Shown here: piece after piece, positions 1 to 7,751 of the stretch
How positions within the stretch are numbered: position 1 is the stretch's first letter
Layout: every line of letters begins with the position of its first letter
Source of the DNA: Desulfobacterales bacterium
GTDB taxonomy: Bacteria > Desulfobacterota > Desulfobacteria > Desulfobacterales > BuS5
DNA: 12,311 bases
Assembly (NCBI GenBank): GCA_016735355.1
Contig: JAERRQ010000022.1
Span: 1 to 12,311, forward strand
Reading direction: 5' to 3'
Program-made: the position numbers and the translations under genes
The notes under the pieces: model-generated
Database searches by the model: none
What the model was told of the DNA's origin: nothing
What the model saw: only the letters and a program-made list of their open reading frames with translations

Positions 1-362
1 CTATCTGCTGTTTCAAGCTGCCTTATGAACCATTTTTCCTGAACATCTTCGGGGGAGTGCATTCTGTTAAAATCGAGCCCGATCTCACCCCAGGCCCGCA
101 CATTCGAATCATTCGCAATTTTTACAAGATCTTTTATTGTCTTTTCGCTGCAACCCTTTGCATCGTGAGGATGAACACCAGTTGACGCGTAGAAGCACTC
201 ATTTAATTTAGCCATTGCAACCGCTTTTTTCGAACTGTCCAGGTCAATGCCTACGATCATTACGGCCTCAACACCTGCCTCAGCAGCACGCTGCATAAGA
301 TTATCAAAATCTTTTTTAAAGATCCGGTCATCAAGATGACAATGACTATCAAATAATTTCAT
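1..362 (-). CDS. TatD-family metal-dependent hydrolase (N-terminal 120 residues; cut by window edge)
   Basis: Translating the minus strand from the ATG at 362-360 gives an open frame to the window edge. It has TatD hallmarks in order: MKLFDSHCHLD at the N-terminus with the metal-binding His7-x-His9 pair, GVHPHD at residues 62-67, and GEIGLDF at 92-98 with the expected metal-bridging Glu93. The family folds as a metal-dependent TIM barrel and acts as a nuclease or phosphoesterase in the cytoplasm; the true substrate is often unclear. The usual length is about 255-270 residues, so roughly half is missing here, and a C-terminal fusion cannot be excluded. Its ribosome-binding site, AGGGGA, lies inside the last codons of the upstream DUF4126 gene, only 3 nt separate the two genes, and they are probably co-transcribed and coupled. 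Identification is strong, exact function weak. Confidence 0.9.
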   Translation of the reverse strand, partial: MKLFDSHCHLDDRIFKKDFDNLMQRAAEAGVEAVMIVGIDLDSSKKAVAMAKLNECFYASTGVHPHDAKGCSEKTIKDLVKIANDSNVRAWGEIGLDFNRMHSPEDVQEKWFIRQLETAD

Positions 363-365
363 AAT

Positions 366-989
366 TCATTTCCCCTGCTCCTTATCTCTTTGAAAGAAAC
401 GTACAATGAGGCTGAAAACTTTTTTTATTCCTTGCCATATTTTTGGCAGCAACCATATCATCAGCAAAATAAAAATAACCAGCAATGTGATAAACAGCCA
501 TGGATAGTAAAGAGCAGTCCATATCCCGGCAATAACCGCAAGATCTTCCGTTATTGAAGCTGTCCAGTTGGAAAACGGCTCCGGAGAAGTGTTGATAAGC
601 GCCCTGGTTCCTGATTTAACAGCATGCGTGCCTGCGGCTATACTGCCTCCTGCAATGGCTGCGGCAAGTGCAACAGCAGGATTGACATCACCAACAGCGG
701 ATGCAGCAAGTACAGCACCGGCAGGGATGCGGATAAAAGTATGAATAACATCCCATCCTGTATCAACCCCAGGTGTTTTATCTGCAAAAAACTCGACAAG
801 GTACATAAGACCCGCCGCTCCGATTACCATAGGATTGCTTAATATATGCAAATCCGGAGGCAGGCTGATGTTGCCGGTTATCTCAAGCAGGCCAAGCATC
901 AAAACAGCAAGATAAAGATTAATACCGCTTGCCCACCCGGCGCCCATTGCAAGAGCTATTGTTTTTGATATTTCATTTAAATTATCCAT
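366..989 (-). CDS. DUF4126 integral membrane protein
   Basis: A 207-residue hydrophobic protein matching the DUF4126 family as I know it. The conserved stretches GWASGINLYLAVL (residues 18-30), LVEFFADKTPGVD (64-76), WDVIHTFIRIPAGA (79-92) and GTRALINTSPEPFSNW (127-142) are all present. Hydrophobic segments fall near 11-36, 52-68, 86-122, 147-160 and 163-182, followed by a basic tail, so it should be a multi-spanning inner-membrane protein with the C-terminus probably inside. The family has no assigned biochemical role and none is claimed. The start ATG at 989-987 is the only good one; the leader has no clear Shine-Dalgarno, only a GAG a few bases upstream, with a GC-rich hairpin just beyond it. 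It leads a two-gene unit with the TatD-like gene, divergent from nfeD. Confidence 0.88.
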   Translation of the reverse strand: MDNLNEISKTIALAMGAGWASGINLYLAVLMLGLLEITGNISLPPDLHILSNPMVIGAAGLMYLVEFFADKTPGVDTGWDVIHTFIRIPAGAVLAASAVGDVNPAVALAAAIAGGSIAAGTHAVKSGTRALINTSPEPFSNWTASITEDLAVIAGIWTALYYPWLFITLLVIFILLMIWLLPKIWQGIKKVFSLIVRFFQRDKEQGK

Positions 990-1001
990 TTAAACTCGGG
1001 G

Positions 1002-1023
1002 GCCGGGGTGGTTACGCCCCGGC
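1002..1023. promoter_or_regulatory. GC-rich hairpin in the 5' leader of the DUF4126 gene
   Basis: GCCGGGG (1002-1008) pairs perfectly with CCCCGGC (1017-1023). The stem extends as T1009/G1016 and G1010/C1015 around a GTTA tetraloop. It lies 12 nt upstream of the DUF4126 start codon. On the minus-strand transcript the seven outer G-C pairs remain, with one A-C mismatch near the loop. No T-run follows on either strand, so it is not a standard intrinsic terminator. It could occlude the poor ribosome-binding region of the DUF4126 message or act as a processing or stability structure. The structure is clear; its function is inferred. Confidence 0.5.
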
Positions 1024-1118
1024 AGAACCATAGTGCATCGTATTTGTCGTCAGCGCCAGCTTAGCAGACACCAACCCTGATTTCTCATAAATTGCATATA
1101 TAATATAAATGATGTATT

Positions 1119-1147
1119 GATATATTTCTCAGCATACAATTTGTCAA
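1119..1147 (-). promoter_or_regulatory. Candidate sigma-70 promoter for the DUF4126-tatD unit
   Basis: On the minus strand, a perfect TTGACA (1147-1142) is followed after 17 nt by TATATC (1124-1119), which matches 4 of 6 positions of the -10 consensus. Transcription would begin near 1112 and give a leader of about 120 nt that contains the GC-rich hairpin next to the DUF4126 start codon. Consensus -35 and ideal spacing make this one of the better promoters in the window, but the region is AT-rich and it is a prediction only. Confidence 0.5.
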
Positions 1148-1266
1148 TGACTGAAATGAGCGGCAAAAAATCGGGTTGGCCAAGGCGTTTGATTTCGGAA
1201 CCATTAGTACCGAGGACGAAATAACTTCCCCAGCTATGTAAAAGGAACTGTAGGAATTTTTCAAAC

Positions 1267-1295
1267 TTGTTTGTTCTTATCGAAGGCGGTATATT
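1267..1295 (+). promoter_or_regulatory. Candidate sigma-70 promoter for the nfeD operon
   Basis: TTGTTT (1267-1272) and TATATT (1290-1295) are separated by 17 nt. The -10 matches 5 of 6 consensus positions and the -35 three of 6. The predicted start near 1302 leaves a short leader of about 37 nt before the nfeD ATG at 1339, which has a GGAGG ribosome-binding site at 1330-1334. It is the nearest sensible promoter for the nfeD-paraslipin-LD-carboxypeptidase-serine hydrolase run. Confidence 0.4.
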
Positions 1296-1338
1296 TATTG
1301 CGTATAAATGTTCCTGAATGTTATATAATGGAGGATAG

Positions 1339-1794
1339 ATGGGATTTGCGGAAATATTCAATGAACCAGCGATGGTATGGTTTATAATTGGTCTGGTCTG
1401 TGCGGTGGCTGAATTTATTCTGCCGGGTCTTATTATTATTTTTTTTGGTATCGGGGCCTGGTGTTCTGCGCTGTTGCTTCTGGTTTTAGATGTTAGCATT
1501 TTTTTTCAGATACTAATTTTTATTTTATGTTCAACATTATCTCTTGTTTTTTTGAGAAAAAAGGTATCTTTTAAAAAGGAATACACAAAAGACGCTACAG
1601 AGGATTTTATCGGCAAAAGGGCCATGGCACAGGAGAGCTTTACAAAAGGAGAGTTCGGCAAGGTATTTTTCAAGGGCACATCCTGGAAGGCAGAGACCCT
1701 ATCTGAAAACATTATAAAAAATGGGGATTATGTTAAAATAACCGGGCAAGATAGCCTGACATTGCTCGTTGAGTCATTAAAGACTGAGGAATAA
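1339..1794 (+). CDS. Short NfeD-like membrane protein with OB-fold domain
   Basis: A 151-residue protein with a hydrophobic N-terminal half (segments about 12-30, 31-50 and 53-72) and a soluble C-terminal domain at about 88-147. The latter carries the NfeD-type OB-fold pattern: IGKRAMAQ, then GKVFFKGTSWKAE (107-119), then GDYVKITGQDSLTLLVE (129-145). This is the short form of the family, lacking the ClpP-like serine protease domain of long NfeD proteins. Short NfeD proteins are known to be encoded next to SPFH/slipin genes and are thought to assemble with them in membrane microdomains, which fits the paraslipin gene 51 nt downstream. The start is supported by GGAGG at 1330-1334. I avoid a gene symbol because nfeD is used loosely. 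Confidence 0.88.
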   Translation: MGFAEIFNEPAMVWFIIGLVCAVAEFILPGLIIIFFGIGAWCSALLLLVLDVSIFFQILIFILCSTLSLVFLRKKVSFKKEYTKDATEDFIGKRAMAQESFTKGEFGKVFFKGTSWKAETLSENIIKNGDYVKITGQDSLTLLVESLKTEE

Positions 1795-1845
1795 GTTCCC
1801 TAAAGGGAAACATCCCAAACCTAAACCTGAAAACAGGAGGATTTA

Positions 1846-2784
1846 ATGGAATATATAGGAATAGGAATAGTAATTCTTGTTGTAATAGCATTTTTTAAAA
1901 CAATTAGGATTGTTCCGCAGAAAACGGCCTATATTATTGAGCGGCTGGGACAGTACAGTCGAACTCTGGATGCCGGTTTTTATATTCTGATTCCTTTTAT
2001 GGACAAGGTTTCATATAAACGCTCTTTAAAGGAAGAGGCCATTGATGTGCCTCAGCAGATCTGTATTACAAAGGATAACGTGTCCATCGGTGTGGACGGT
2101 ATTCTCTATATCCAGGTGGTAGACGCGAAAAGATCAGCTTACGGGATTGAAGATTATAAATATGCTACTGCCCAGATTGCGCAAACCACCATGCGGAGCA
2201 TCTTCGGAACTTTTGATCTGGATGAGACCTTTAAGGCACGGGAAACTATTAATTCAAAGGTGGTTCAGGCGGTGGATGAGGCCAGCGATCCCTGGGGCGT
2301 AAAGGTAACCCGGTATGAGGTCAAAGATATAGAACCTCCCCAAAGTATCATCGAGTCTATGGAAAAGCAGATGAAGGCCGAGCGGGACAAGAGGGCTGTG
2401 ATTGCAGAATCGGAAGGCGAAAAACAGTCTGCAATAAACCGGGCCGAAGGTAAAAGACAGGCTATGATCGCAGAGTCGGAAGGTGAAAAACAGAAGCGCA
2501 TCAACGAGGCAGAAGGGAAAGCCGTGGAAATTGAGAAGGTGGCCGAAGCGACCGCCCGCGGGATAGCTAAAATTGCGGTGGGTATAGGCAAAGAAAACGG
2601 CAAAGATGCAGTTAACCTTAGAATCGCTGAACAGTATATCAAAGAATTCGGCAATCTTGCCAAGCAGAATAATACCATGATAATTCCATCAACGCTTTCT
2701 GATATTTCCGGGTTTGTAGCTTCCGCGGTTAAGGTCATAGACACCGTAAAAGAGAAAAAGGACAAGATTGGCACTTTAAGTTAA
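1846..2784 (+). CDS. SPFH/band-7 paraslipin (QmcA / stomatin-like protein 2 type)
   Basis: A 312-residue protein with one N-terminal membrane segment (residues 3-17), an SPFH domain (about 20-175) and a charged helical region (about 175-240). The conserved tail, AEQYIKEFGNLAKQNNTMII at 261-280, is typical of the SLP-2/QmcA branch. VPQKTAYIIERLGQY (23-37), LIPFMDKVSYKRSLKE (48-63) and the KDIEPPQSI stretch (160-168) are standard family signatures. These proteins form large ring or cage-like oligomers on the inner membrane and modulate membrane organisation and protease access; the specific client here is unknown. The start has AGGAGG at 1835-1840, 5 nt away. Its stop overlaps the next gene's start by one base (TAATG), suggesting translational coupling. 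The helical region contains a near-perfect 22-residue tandem repeat. Confidence 0.93.
   Translation: MEYIGIGIVILVVIAFFKTIRIVPQKTAYIIERLGQYSRTLDAGFYILIPFMDKVSYKRSLKEEAIDVPQQICITKDNVSIGVDGILYIQVVDAKRSAYGIEDYKYATAQIAQTTMRSIFGTFDLDETFKARETINSKVVQAVDEASDPWGVKVTRYEVKDIEPPQSIIESMEKQMKAERDKRAVIAESEGEKQSAINRAEGKRQAMIAESEGEKQKRINEAEGKAVEIEKVAEATARGIAKIAVGIGKENGKDAVNLRIAEQYIKEFGNLAKQNNTMIIPSTLSDISGFVASAVKVIDTVKEKKDKIGTLS
2395..2526 (+). repeat. Two tandem 66-bp units encoding a 22-residue repeat in the paraslipin helix
   Basis: Residues 184-205 and 206-227 are in-frame copies: each has A-x-I-A-E-S-E-G-E-K-Q, then six less conserved residues, then AEGK. The DNA units (2395-2460 and 2461-2526) are similar but differ at many third positions, so this is an old, protein-level repeat, not a fresh duplication. 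Comparable repeats occur in the helical arms of related SPFH proteins, including mitochondrial SLP-2, where they form the long helices of the oligomer wall. Confidence 0.8.
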
Positions 2785-3704
2785 TGGGAAAAGAAGCTCT
2801 TATTCTTCCCCGGAGACTTGCCAAAGGCGATTTAATCGGAATTGCTGCTCCGGCGAGCCCTTTTGATGCTGATGAATTTGCGAGCGGGGTTTCGGTTCTG
2901 GAAGTGATGGGATTACGTGTTTATATTCCGGAGGGTATCCACCGGCGCAGGGGCTATCTGGCTGGTTCCGATTCCCAGCGGGCGGAGCTGCTGAATGGAC
3001 TTTTTGAAAACAGGCATATTAAGGCGATAATCTGCGCCAGAGGTGGATTCGGTTCCAGCAGGCTTTTACAATATTTGGATTATGAAGCTATCAAGAAAAA
3101 TCCGAAGATCTTTGTAGGGTTTAGTGATATAACCGCCATTTTGTCAGCCCTGTATACAAGATGCGGGCTTGTTACCTATCACGGTCCGCTGGTAACAACT
3201 TTCGGAGATGCCGACAGAGTGACTCTGGAGTCTTTGCGAGCTGTTTTGATGTCTGACAAAAAAATTTTGGTAAAACCGAAAAATAGTGTTGTAATCAAAA
3301 AAGGAGTTGCTGCAGGGCCTGTTTCAGGCGGTAATCTTTCGATCCTTTGTCATATGCTGGGCACTTCTGTTCAACCGGATCATAATGGTCATATTCTTTT
3401 TGTTGAAGAGAGGGGCGAAGCCCCCTACCGAATCGACAGGATGCTGACCCATCTGAAACAGGCCCGTTGTTTTGAGGGCCTTGCAGGCCTTATTATCGGT
3501 TCATTTGAAGGCTGCGGCGACTATAATGAGGTATTGAAAATTTTTTCGGATATAACCGGGTCTTTTGATTTTCCTGTTATTTCAGGATTTGAAGCAGGGC
3601 ACGGGAAAACAAATATTACTATTCCTATGGGACTTGCCGCCAGGCTCGATACATATAAAAAGACGCTCGCTTTTGCCAGAGCTGCAACAAGTTTTGCAGA
3701 ATGA
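2784..3704 (+). CDS. LD-carboxypeptidase, peptidase family S66 (LdcA/MccF-like)
   Basis: A 306-residue cytoplasmic protein with the S66 layout. GIAAPASPFD is at 19-28, CARGGFGSSRLL at 84-95, and the nucleophile motif GFSD at 112-115 with Ser114. The Glu is in LFVEERGEAPYRIDRM (205-220), probably Glu208, and the His is in GHGKTNITIPMG (272-283), His273. The family cleaves the L,D bond next to the terminal D-Ala of murein tetrapeptides during recycling; the MccF branch instead cleaves microcin C-type peptide-nucleotides. Its overlap with a serine hydrolase gene and its position before mre genes favour the murein role. It starts at the TAATG overlap with the paraslipin gene, with no strong ribosome-binding site, and ends in an ATGA overlap with the next gene. 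No signal peptide is visible. Confidence 0.9.
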   Translation: MGKEALILPRRLAKGDLIGIAAPASPFDADEFASGVSVLEVMGLRVYIPEGIHRRRGYLAGSDSQRAELLNGLFENRHIKAIICARGGFGSSRLLQYLDYEAIKKNPKIFVGFSDITAILSALYTRCGLVTYHGPLVTTFGDADRVTLESLRAVLMSDKKILVKPKNSVVIKKGVAAGPVSGGNLSILCHMLGTSVQPDHNGHILFVEERGEAPYRIDRMLTHLKQARCFEGLAGLIIGSFEGCGDYNEVLKIFSDITGSFDFPVISGFEAGHGKTNITIPMGLAARLDTYKKTLAFARAATSFAE

Positions 3705-4792
3705 TGGATCAAGCTGATAATCTTATGGCAAGGGGCGTTGCGGAGGGAGTTTTCCCCGGCGGCGTTTTACTGGTTTCAAAAGAGAGCAAACAGTTATTTT
3801 GCAAGGCATACGGTTGTGCGGATATTTTTTCCAAAACCCCCATGACCGAAGAGACAATCTTTGATCTGGCATCTCTTACCAAACCACTGGCCACCACTCT
3901 TGCAGTGATGAAGCTGATTGAGCGGAAAAAATTATTTTTGGATCAAAGCGTCGCCTCAATAATCCCCGGATTCGGAGATAATGACAGGAAAGAGATAACG
4001 ATTCGTAATTTGCTCTATCATAATTCCGGTCTTCCTGATTACAGGGAATATTACAAGGATTTATGCAGACTGCCTGGAAACAGGAGGGCCTCGGCTTTAA
4101 GTTCTTATCTTATAAAAGAACCATTATTGTATCCGGCCGGGAAAAAGACGTTGTACAGTGATCTCGGGTTTATGATACTGGGACTGATTGTTGAAAATGT
4201 ATCCGGACGACGTCTTGACAGGTTCACGGCTGAAGAGATTTACGCCCCCTTGAAACTTGGTAACGGCTTTACTGAGAGCCTGTTTTTTGTTGATCTTGAG
4301 TTGTTGGGGCTTGAGAATGATATTTTTGCAGCCACTGAAGTATGCCCCTGGCGTAAAATTCTTTTAAAAGGTGCAGTACATGATGATAATGCCTATGCAT
4401 TAGGAGGTATTGCCGGACATGCCGGGCTTTTCGGCAGCGCGGGAGCTGTTTTTAAGCTGTTGTCATTTATCATGAATATTCTTCATGGCCATGTGGTTGT
4501 GCCGGATCTTTTTGATAGAAATTTAATGAGTGAATTTTTAAGGAGAGATGATCATGCGGGTCGGGCGCTTGGTTTTGATACGCCTTCCTCTCCAGCTTCC
4601 AGCAGCGGACGGTTTTTTTCGAAAAAGAGTGTCGGTCACCTCGGTTTTACAGGCACCTCCTTTTGGATGGATCCGGAACGTTCAGTGATAATTATTCTTT
4701 TAACCAACCGTGTGCATCCATCCCGCCAAAATAACAAGATCAAGGCGTTTCGGCCGGAATTGCATAATGCTGTTATGAAAAAAATTTTATAG
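3701..4792 (+). CDS. Class C beta-lactamase-like serine hydrolase, no signal peptide
   Basis: A 363-residue protein of the beta-lactamase/transpeptidase-like (serine hydrolase, COG1680 type) fold. The catalytic SxxK is Ser58-Leu-Thr-Lys61 in FDLASLTKP. The second motif is Tyr152-Ser-Asp154, in place of the usual Tyr-x-Asn. The third strand motif is GHLGFTGTS at 312-320. LLYHNSGLPDY (104-114) and VHDDNAYALGGIAGHAGLFG (226-245) are typical of this subgroup. There is no signal peptide, and the frame is closed by a stop at 3656-3658 before any possible upstream extension, so the protein should be cytoplasmic. It is translationally coupled to the LD-carboxypeptidase gene through ATGA at 3701-3704; a second ATG at 3704 is an alternative start. 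An amidase, esterase or D,D-peptidase acting on muropeptides or other amides is plausible; resistance to beta-lactams should not be assumed. Confidence 0.85.
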   Translation: MMDQADNLMARGVAEGVFPGGVLLVSKESKQLFCKAYGCADIFSKTPMTEETIFDLASLTKPLATTLAVMKLIERKKLFLDQSVASIIPGFGDNDRKEITIRNLLYHNSGLPDYREYYKDLCRLPGNRRASALSSYLIKEPLLYPAGKKTLYSDLGFMILGLIVENVSGRRLDRFTAEEIYAPLKLGNGFTESLFFVDLELLGLENDIFAATEVCPWRKILLKGAVHDDNAYALGGIAGHAGLFGSAGAVFKLLSFIMNILHGHVVVPDLFDRNLMSEFLRRDDHAGRALGFDTPSSPASSSGRFFSKKSVGHLGFTGTSFWMDPERSVIIILLTNRVHPSRQNNKIKAFRPELHNAVMKKIL

Positions 4793-4855
4793 AAGATTTT
4801 TCACTTGTAATAGTAATCCATTTCTGGTAGCGATTTTTTAATTTTATAGAATTTA

Positions 4856-4998
4856 AGAGCCGGTTTCAAAATGTTCAATTTTGTTCGAGGTCAAGAAAGG
4901 CAAAAATTTTAACCACAGGAATACATTAAGTATTTCGAGGATTAAAATTTTAGCGCAACGCAGATATCGGGCAAATTAGCCATTTATGGATGGGCACT
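4856..4998. repeat. 143-bp imperfect palindromic element, MITE-like
   Basis: The two halves are imperfect reverse complements around a centre near 4926. Outer ends are AGAGCC (4856-4861) against GGCACT (4993-4998). Further in, AAATG (4869-4873) faces CATTT (4981-4985), TTTGTTCGA (4880-4888) faces TCGGGCAAA (4967-4975), AAAATTTTAA (4903-4912) faces TTAAAATTTT (4942-4951), and GAATAC (4919-4924) faces GTATT at 4930-4934. A transcript would fold into one long, interrupted hairpin. There is no coding capacity. The right end reads TAGTGCC on the minus strand, the same end as the two elements further downstream. A non-autonomous mobile repeat is the simplest reading. Confidence 0.6.
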
Positions 4999-5027
4999 AT
5001 GTATAATACGCCTTCCTCCCTCTGCTC

Positions 5028-6159
<1,132 letters not shown>

Positions 6160-6162
6160 TAT

Positions 6163-7002
6163 ATGTTTTCAAAAAAAACGGTTGTGATTATTGGCTTGAT
6201 TATTATGATTGTCGCCAACATCGTAGCTCTTTCCATTACCAGCCGCTATCCTTCCCATGAATATGGACGCCTTTCTATTTTTATCATGGCCCCTTTTCAG
6301 GATGCCATTTCAAACTCGCTGAAGTTTCTCGAAAGCATTTGGGATAATTACTTTAATCTTATCTCAGTGGCTAAAGAGAATAAGATGCTGAAAAAAGAAT
6401 TAAGCAATGCCATAGAAAGAAATAATTTTTGTTATGAAGCGGAACTTTCAAATATACGTCTCCGCCACCTTCTTAATTTTAAAAAAACTTTAACCGATGA
6501 AGTCATTGCCGCCGAAGTAATCGGAAAAGACCCATCAGCATGGTTCCAAACCATTATTATCGACAAAGGTAATGCTGATGGAATCTTAAGGGGTCTGCCG
6601 GTGGTAGTTCCGGATGGTATTGCAGGACAGGTTACAGATGTAGCGGCACATTATTCTAAAGTTCTTTTGATTACCGATGGAAATAGTTCTGTGGATACGC
6701 TCGTGCAAAGAACAAGGGCTCGCGGGTTGCTCCAAGGTGCTCGATCGGGGCTCTGTATCCTCAAATATGCATTGCGCAAGGAAGATGTAATCTCTCGAGA
6801 TACTGTAGTGACGTCGGGACTTGACGGTGTTTTTCCAAAAGGGCTTCGTATTGGATATGTTTCTAAAGTTATAAAACGAAATTCAGGTCTCTTTCAGGAG
6901 GTCGATGTTACACCCTATGTTGACTTTGAAAAGCTTGAAGAGGTTATGGTCATATTAAATAAGACCAATCTTACCGGGATAGAAACGGATGTTAAGGACT
7001 GA
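6163..7002 (+). CDS. mreC: Rod shape-determining protein MreC
   Basis: A 279-residue bitopic protein: a short cytoplasmic N-terminus (MFSKK), one membrane helix (about 7-25), a coiled coil rich in Glu, Lys and Asn (about 68-108), and a periplasmic beta domain (about 110-272). The last includes GKDPSAWFQTIIIDKG (121-136), with DGIAGQV (151-157) and the VVTSGLDGVFPKGLRIGYV stretch (215-233) characteristic of MreC. It links cytoplasmic MreB to periplasmic PBP2 and activates the elongasome. Its ATG lies 3 nt after mreB with no good ribosome-binding site, so translation is probably coupled. Its stop overlaps the mreD start by one base (TGATG). Confidence 0.95.
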   Translation: MFSKKTVVIIGLIIMIVANIVALSITSRYPSHEYGRLSIFIMAPFQDAISNSLKFLESIWDNYFNLISVAKENKMLKKELSNAIERNNFCYEAELSNIRLRHLLNFKKTLTDEVIAAEVIGKDPSAWFQTIIIDKGNADGILRGLPVVVPDGIAGQVTDVAAHYSKVLLITDGNSSVDTLVQRTRARGLLQGARSGLCILKYALRKEDVISRDTVVTSGLDGVFPKGLRIGYVSKVIKRNSGLFQEVDVTPYVDFEKLEEVMVILNKTNLTGIETDVKD

Positions 7003-7508
7003 TGCTATTCTGTTTTTATGCTGCGGCTATAATCTGTCTTGTTATTACTCAGACTGTTATTATGGCGTCCATCCCTTTTTTTGATTCATTCTATGATATA
7101 TTAATCCCCTTTATAATTTACCTCGGTCTTTTTCGCTCACTTCGGGAAAGCCTGCCTGTGGTTCTGTTGTGCGGGTTTTTCATTGACGGCCTTTCAGGCG
7201 GTAGTTTCGGCCTTTACTCAACGACATATATCTGGTTATATATCTGTTGTAAGTGTGTTATACGATTTTTTCACGCTGAAAACAGATTTATATTATTTGT
7301 TGCTGTTGTATTGGGTGTTATATTGCAAAATGCAATGTTTTTTGGAATTTTTTTTATCCTTGAACCAGATGGCCGCCAAGACATTTATATAATTAATTTC
7401 TTTCAGAGCCAGGTTATATGCGCTTTCATTACAGGTCCTTTTCTTCTTGCCGGTTTTAAACAAGTCTTTACAATTTTGGATAGGCGACTATACTCCGAAC
7501 GGTCATAG
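7002..7508 (+). CDS. mreD: Rod shape-determining membrane protein MreD
   Basis: A 168-residue, very hydrophobic protein with about five membrane segments, directly after mreC and in the canonical order mreB-mreC-mreD. Length and hydrophobicity fit MreD, and the stretch FIDGLSGGSFGLYSTTYIWL (60-79) contains the D-x-x-S-G-x-x-F-G-L pattern common in the family. It spans the inner membrane and works with MreC in the elongasome. AAGGA at 6994-6998 inside the end of mreC serves as ribosome-binding site. The overlap TGATG ties its translation to mreC. Confidence 0.92.
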   Translation: MLFCFYAAAIICLVITQTVIMASIPFFDSFYDILIPFIIYLGLFRSLRESLPVVLLCGFFIDGLSGGSFGLYSTTYIWLYICCKCVIRFFHAENRFILFVAVVLGVILQNAMFFGIFFILEPDGRQDIYIINFFQSQVICAFITGPFLLAGFKQVFTILDRRLYSERS

Positions 7509-7539
7509 TTTACGTTCTTTCAAGGGATCCTTGGGTAGT

Positions 7540-7751
7540 TAGTGCCTGAACGAAAACCCTATTAATCAAAAGAAAACAAGGTGTTATTTTTTGTTTATTT
7601 AAATAAAGTTTTAGGTGTTAAGAGAAAAATAGAACATTTTTATAGCTAATGCCTAACGCCTAAAAGCTAGTTGCTTTAAATTTTAGTTTAGAAAAAAAAG
7701 CTGGGAATAGTTATTTTATCAAAATGATAGATAGTTTTCGTTCAGGCACTA
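7540..7751. mobile_element. 212-bp MITE-like element with 18-bp perfect inverted ends, overlapping the start of mrdA
   Basis: The left end TAGTGCCTGAACGAAAAC (7540-7557) is the exact reverse complement of the right end at 7734-7751. The interior is AT-rich, has no coding capacity, and contains a second, nested inverted repeat (7609-7620 against 7654-7665). TA occurs at both outer edges, which would suit an IS630/Tc1-mariner-type mover that duplicates TA; AGTT at 7537-7540 and again at 7751-7754 is another possible duplication. The right end lies within mrdA and encodes residues 4 to 9 of PBP2 (Ser-Phe-Arg-Ser-Gly-Thr). A shorter relative sits at 10680-10721. The structure is seen directly; mobility is inferred. 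Confidence 0.6.
7609..7665. repeat. Nested inverted repeat inside the 7540-7751 element
   Basis: TTTTAGGTGTTA (7609-7620) pairs with TAACGCCTAAAA (7654-7665) with a single T-G wobble, around a 33-nt AT-rich loop. It lies between the outer inverted ends of the larger element. It could be an independent small insertion or an internal fold of the parent element. Confidence 0.5.

Larger units (their letters stand above)
990..1338. other. Divergent intergenic region between DUF4126 and nfeD (349 bp)
   Basis: No convincing gene lies here. From the DUF4126 side it holds a GC-rich hairpin (1002-1023), then AT-rich sequence with a minus-strand promoter candidate (1119-1147), then about 120 bp of mixed composition with a weak dyad (ATTTCG at 1192-1197 against CGAAAT at 1217-1222), then a plus-strand promoter candidate (1267-1295) and the nfeD ribosome-binding site. 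One minus-strand frame stays open for about 95 codons across 1050-1338, but it runs antisense into nfeD and has no start codon with a ribosome-binding site, so I do not call it. The middle segment could be a degenerate repeat or a gene relic. Confidence 0.6.

Noticed and set aside
1050..1499. Minus-strand frame of 149 codons crossing the nfeD 5' end
   Set aside because: Its ATG lies antisense within a well-supported nfeD gene and the product resembles no family I know; the gap portion has no usable start.
1796..1809. Small hairpin TTCCC-TAAA-GGGAA between nfeD and the paraslipin gene
   Set aside because: Only five pairs and no T-run; too weak to call a terminator or regulator.
2265..2774. 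Minus-strand frame of 169 codons opposite the paraslipin gene
   Set aside because: It is the antisense of a conserved coding region; the serine- and alanine-rich product reflects the complementary codons of the repeat region.
3701..4792. Serine hydrolase as a beta-lactam resistance determinant
   Set aside because: It lacks a signal peptide and lies in a wall-recycling context; the SxxK fold is shared with many peptidases and esterases.
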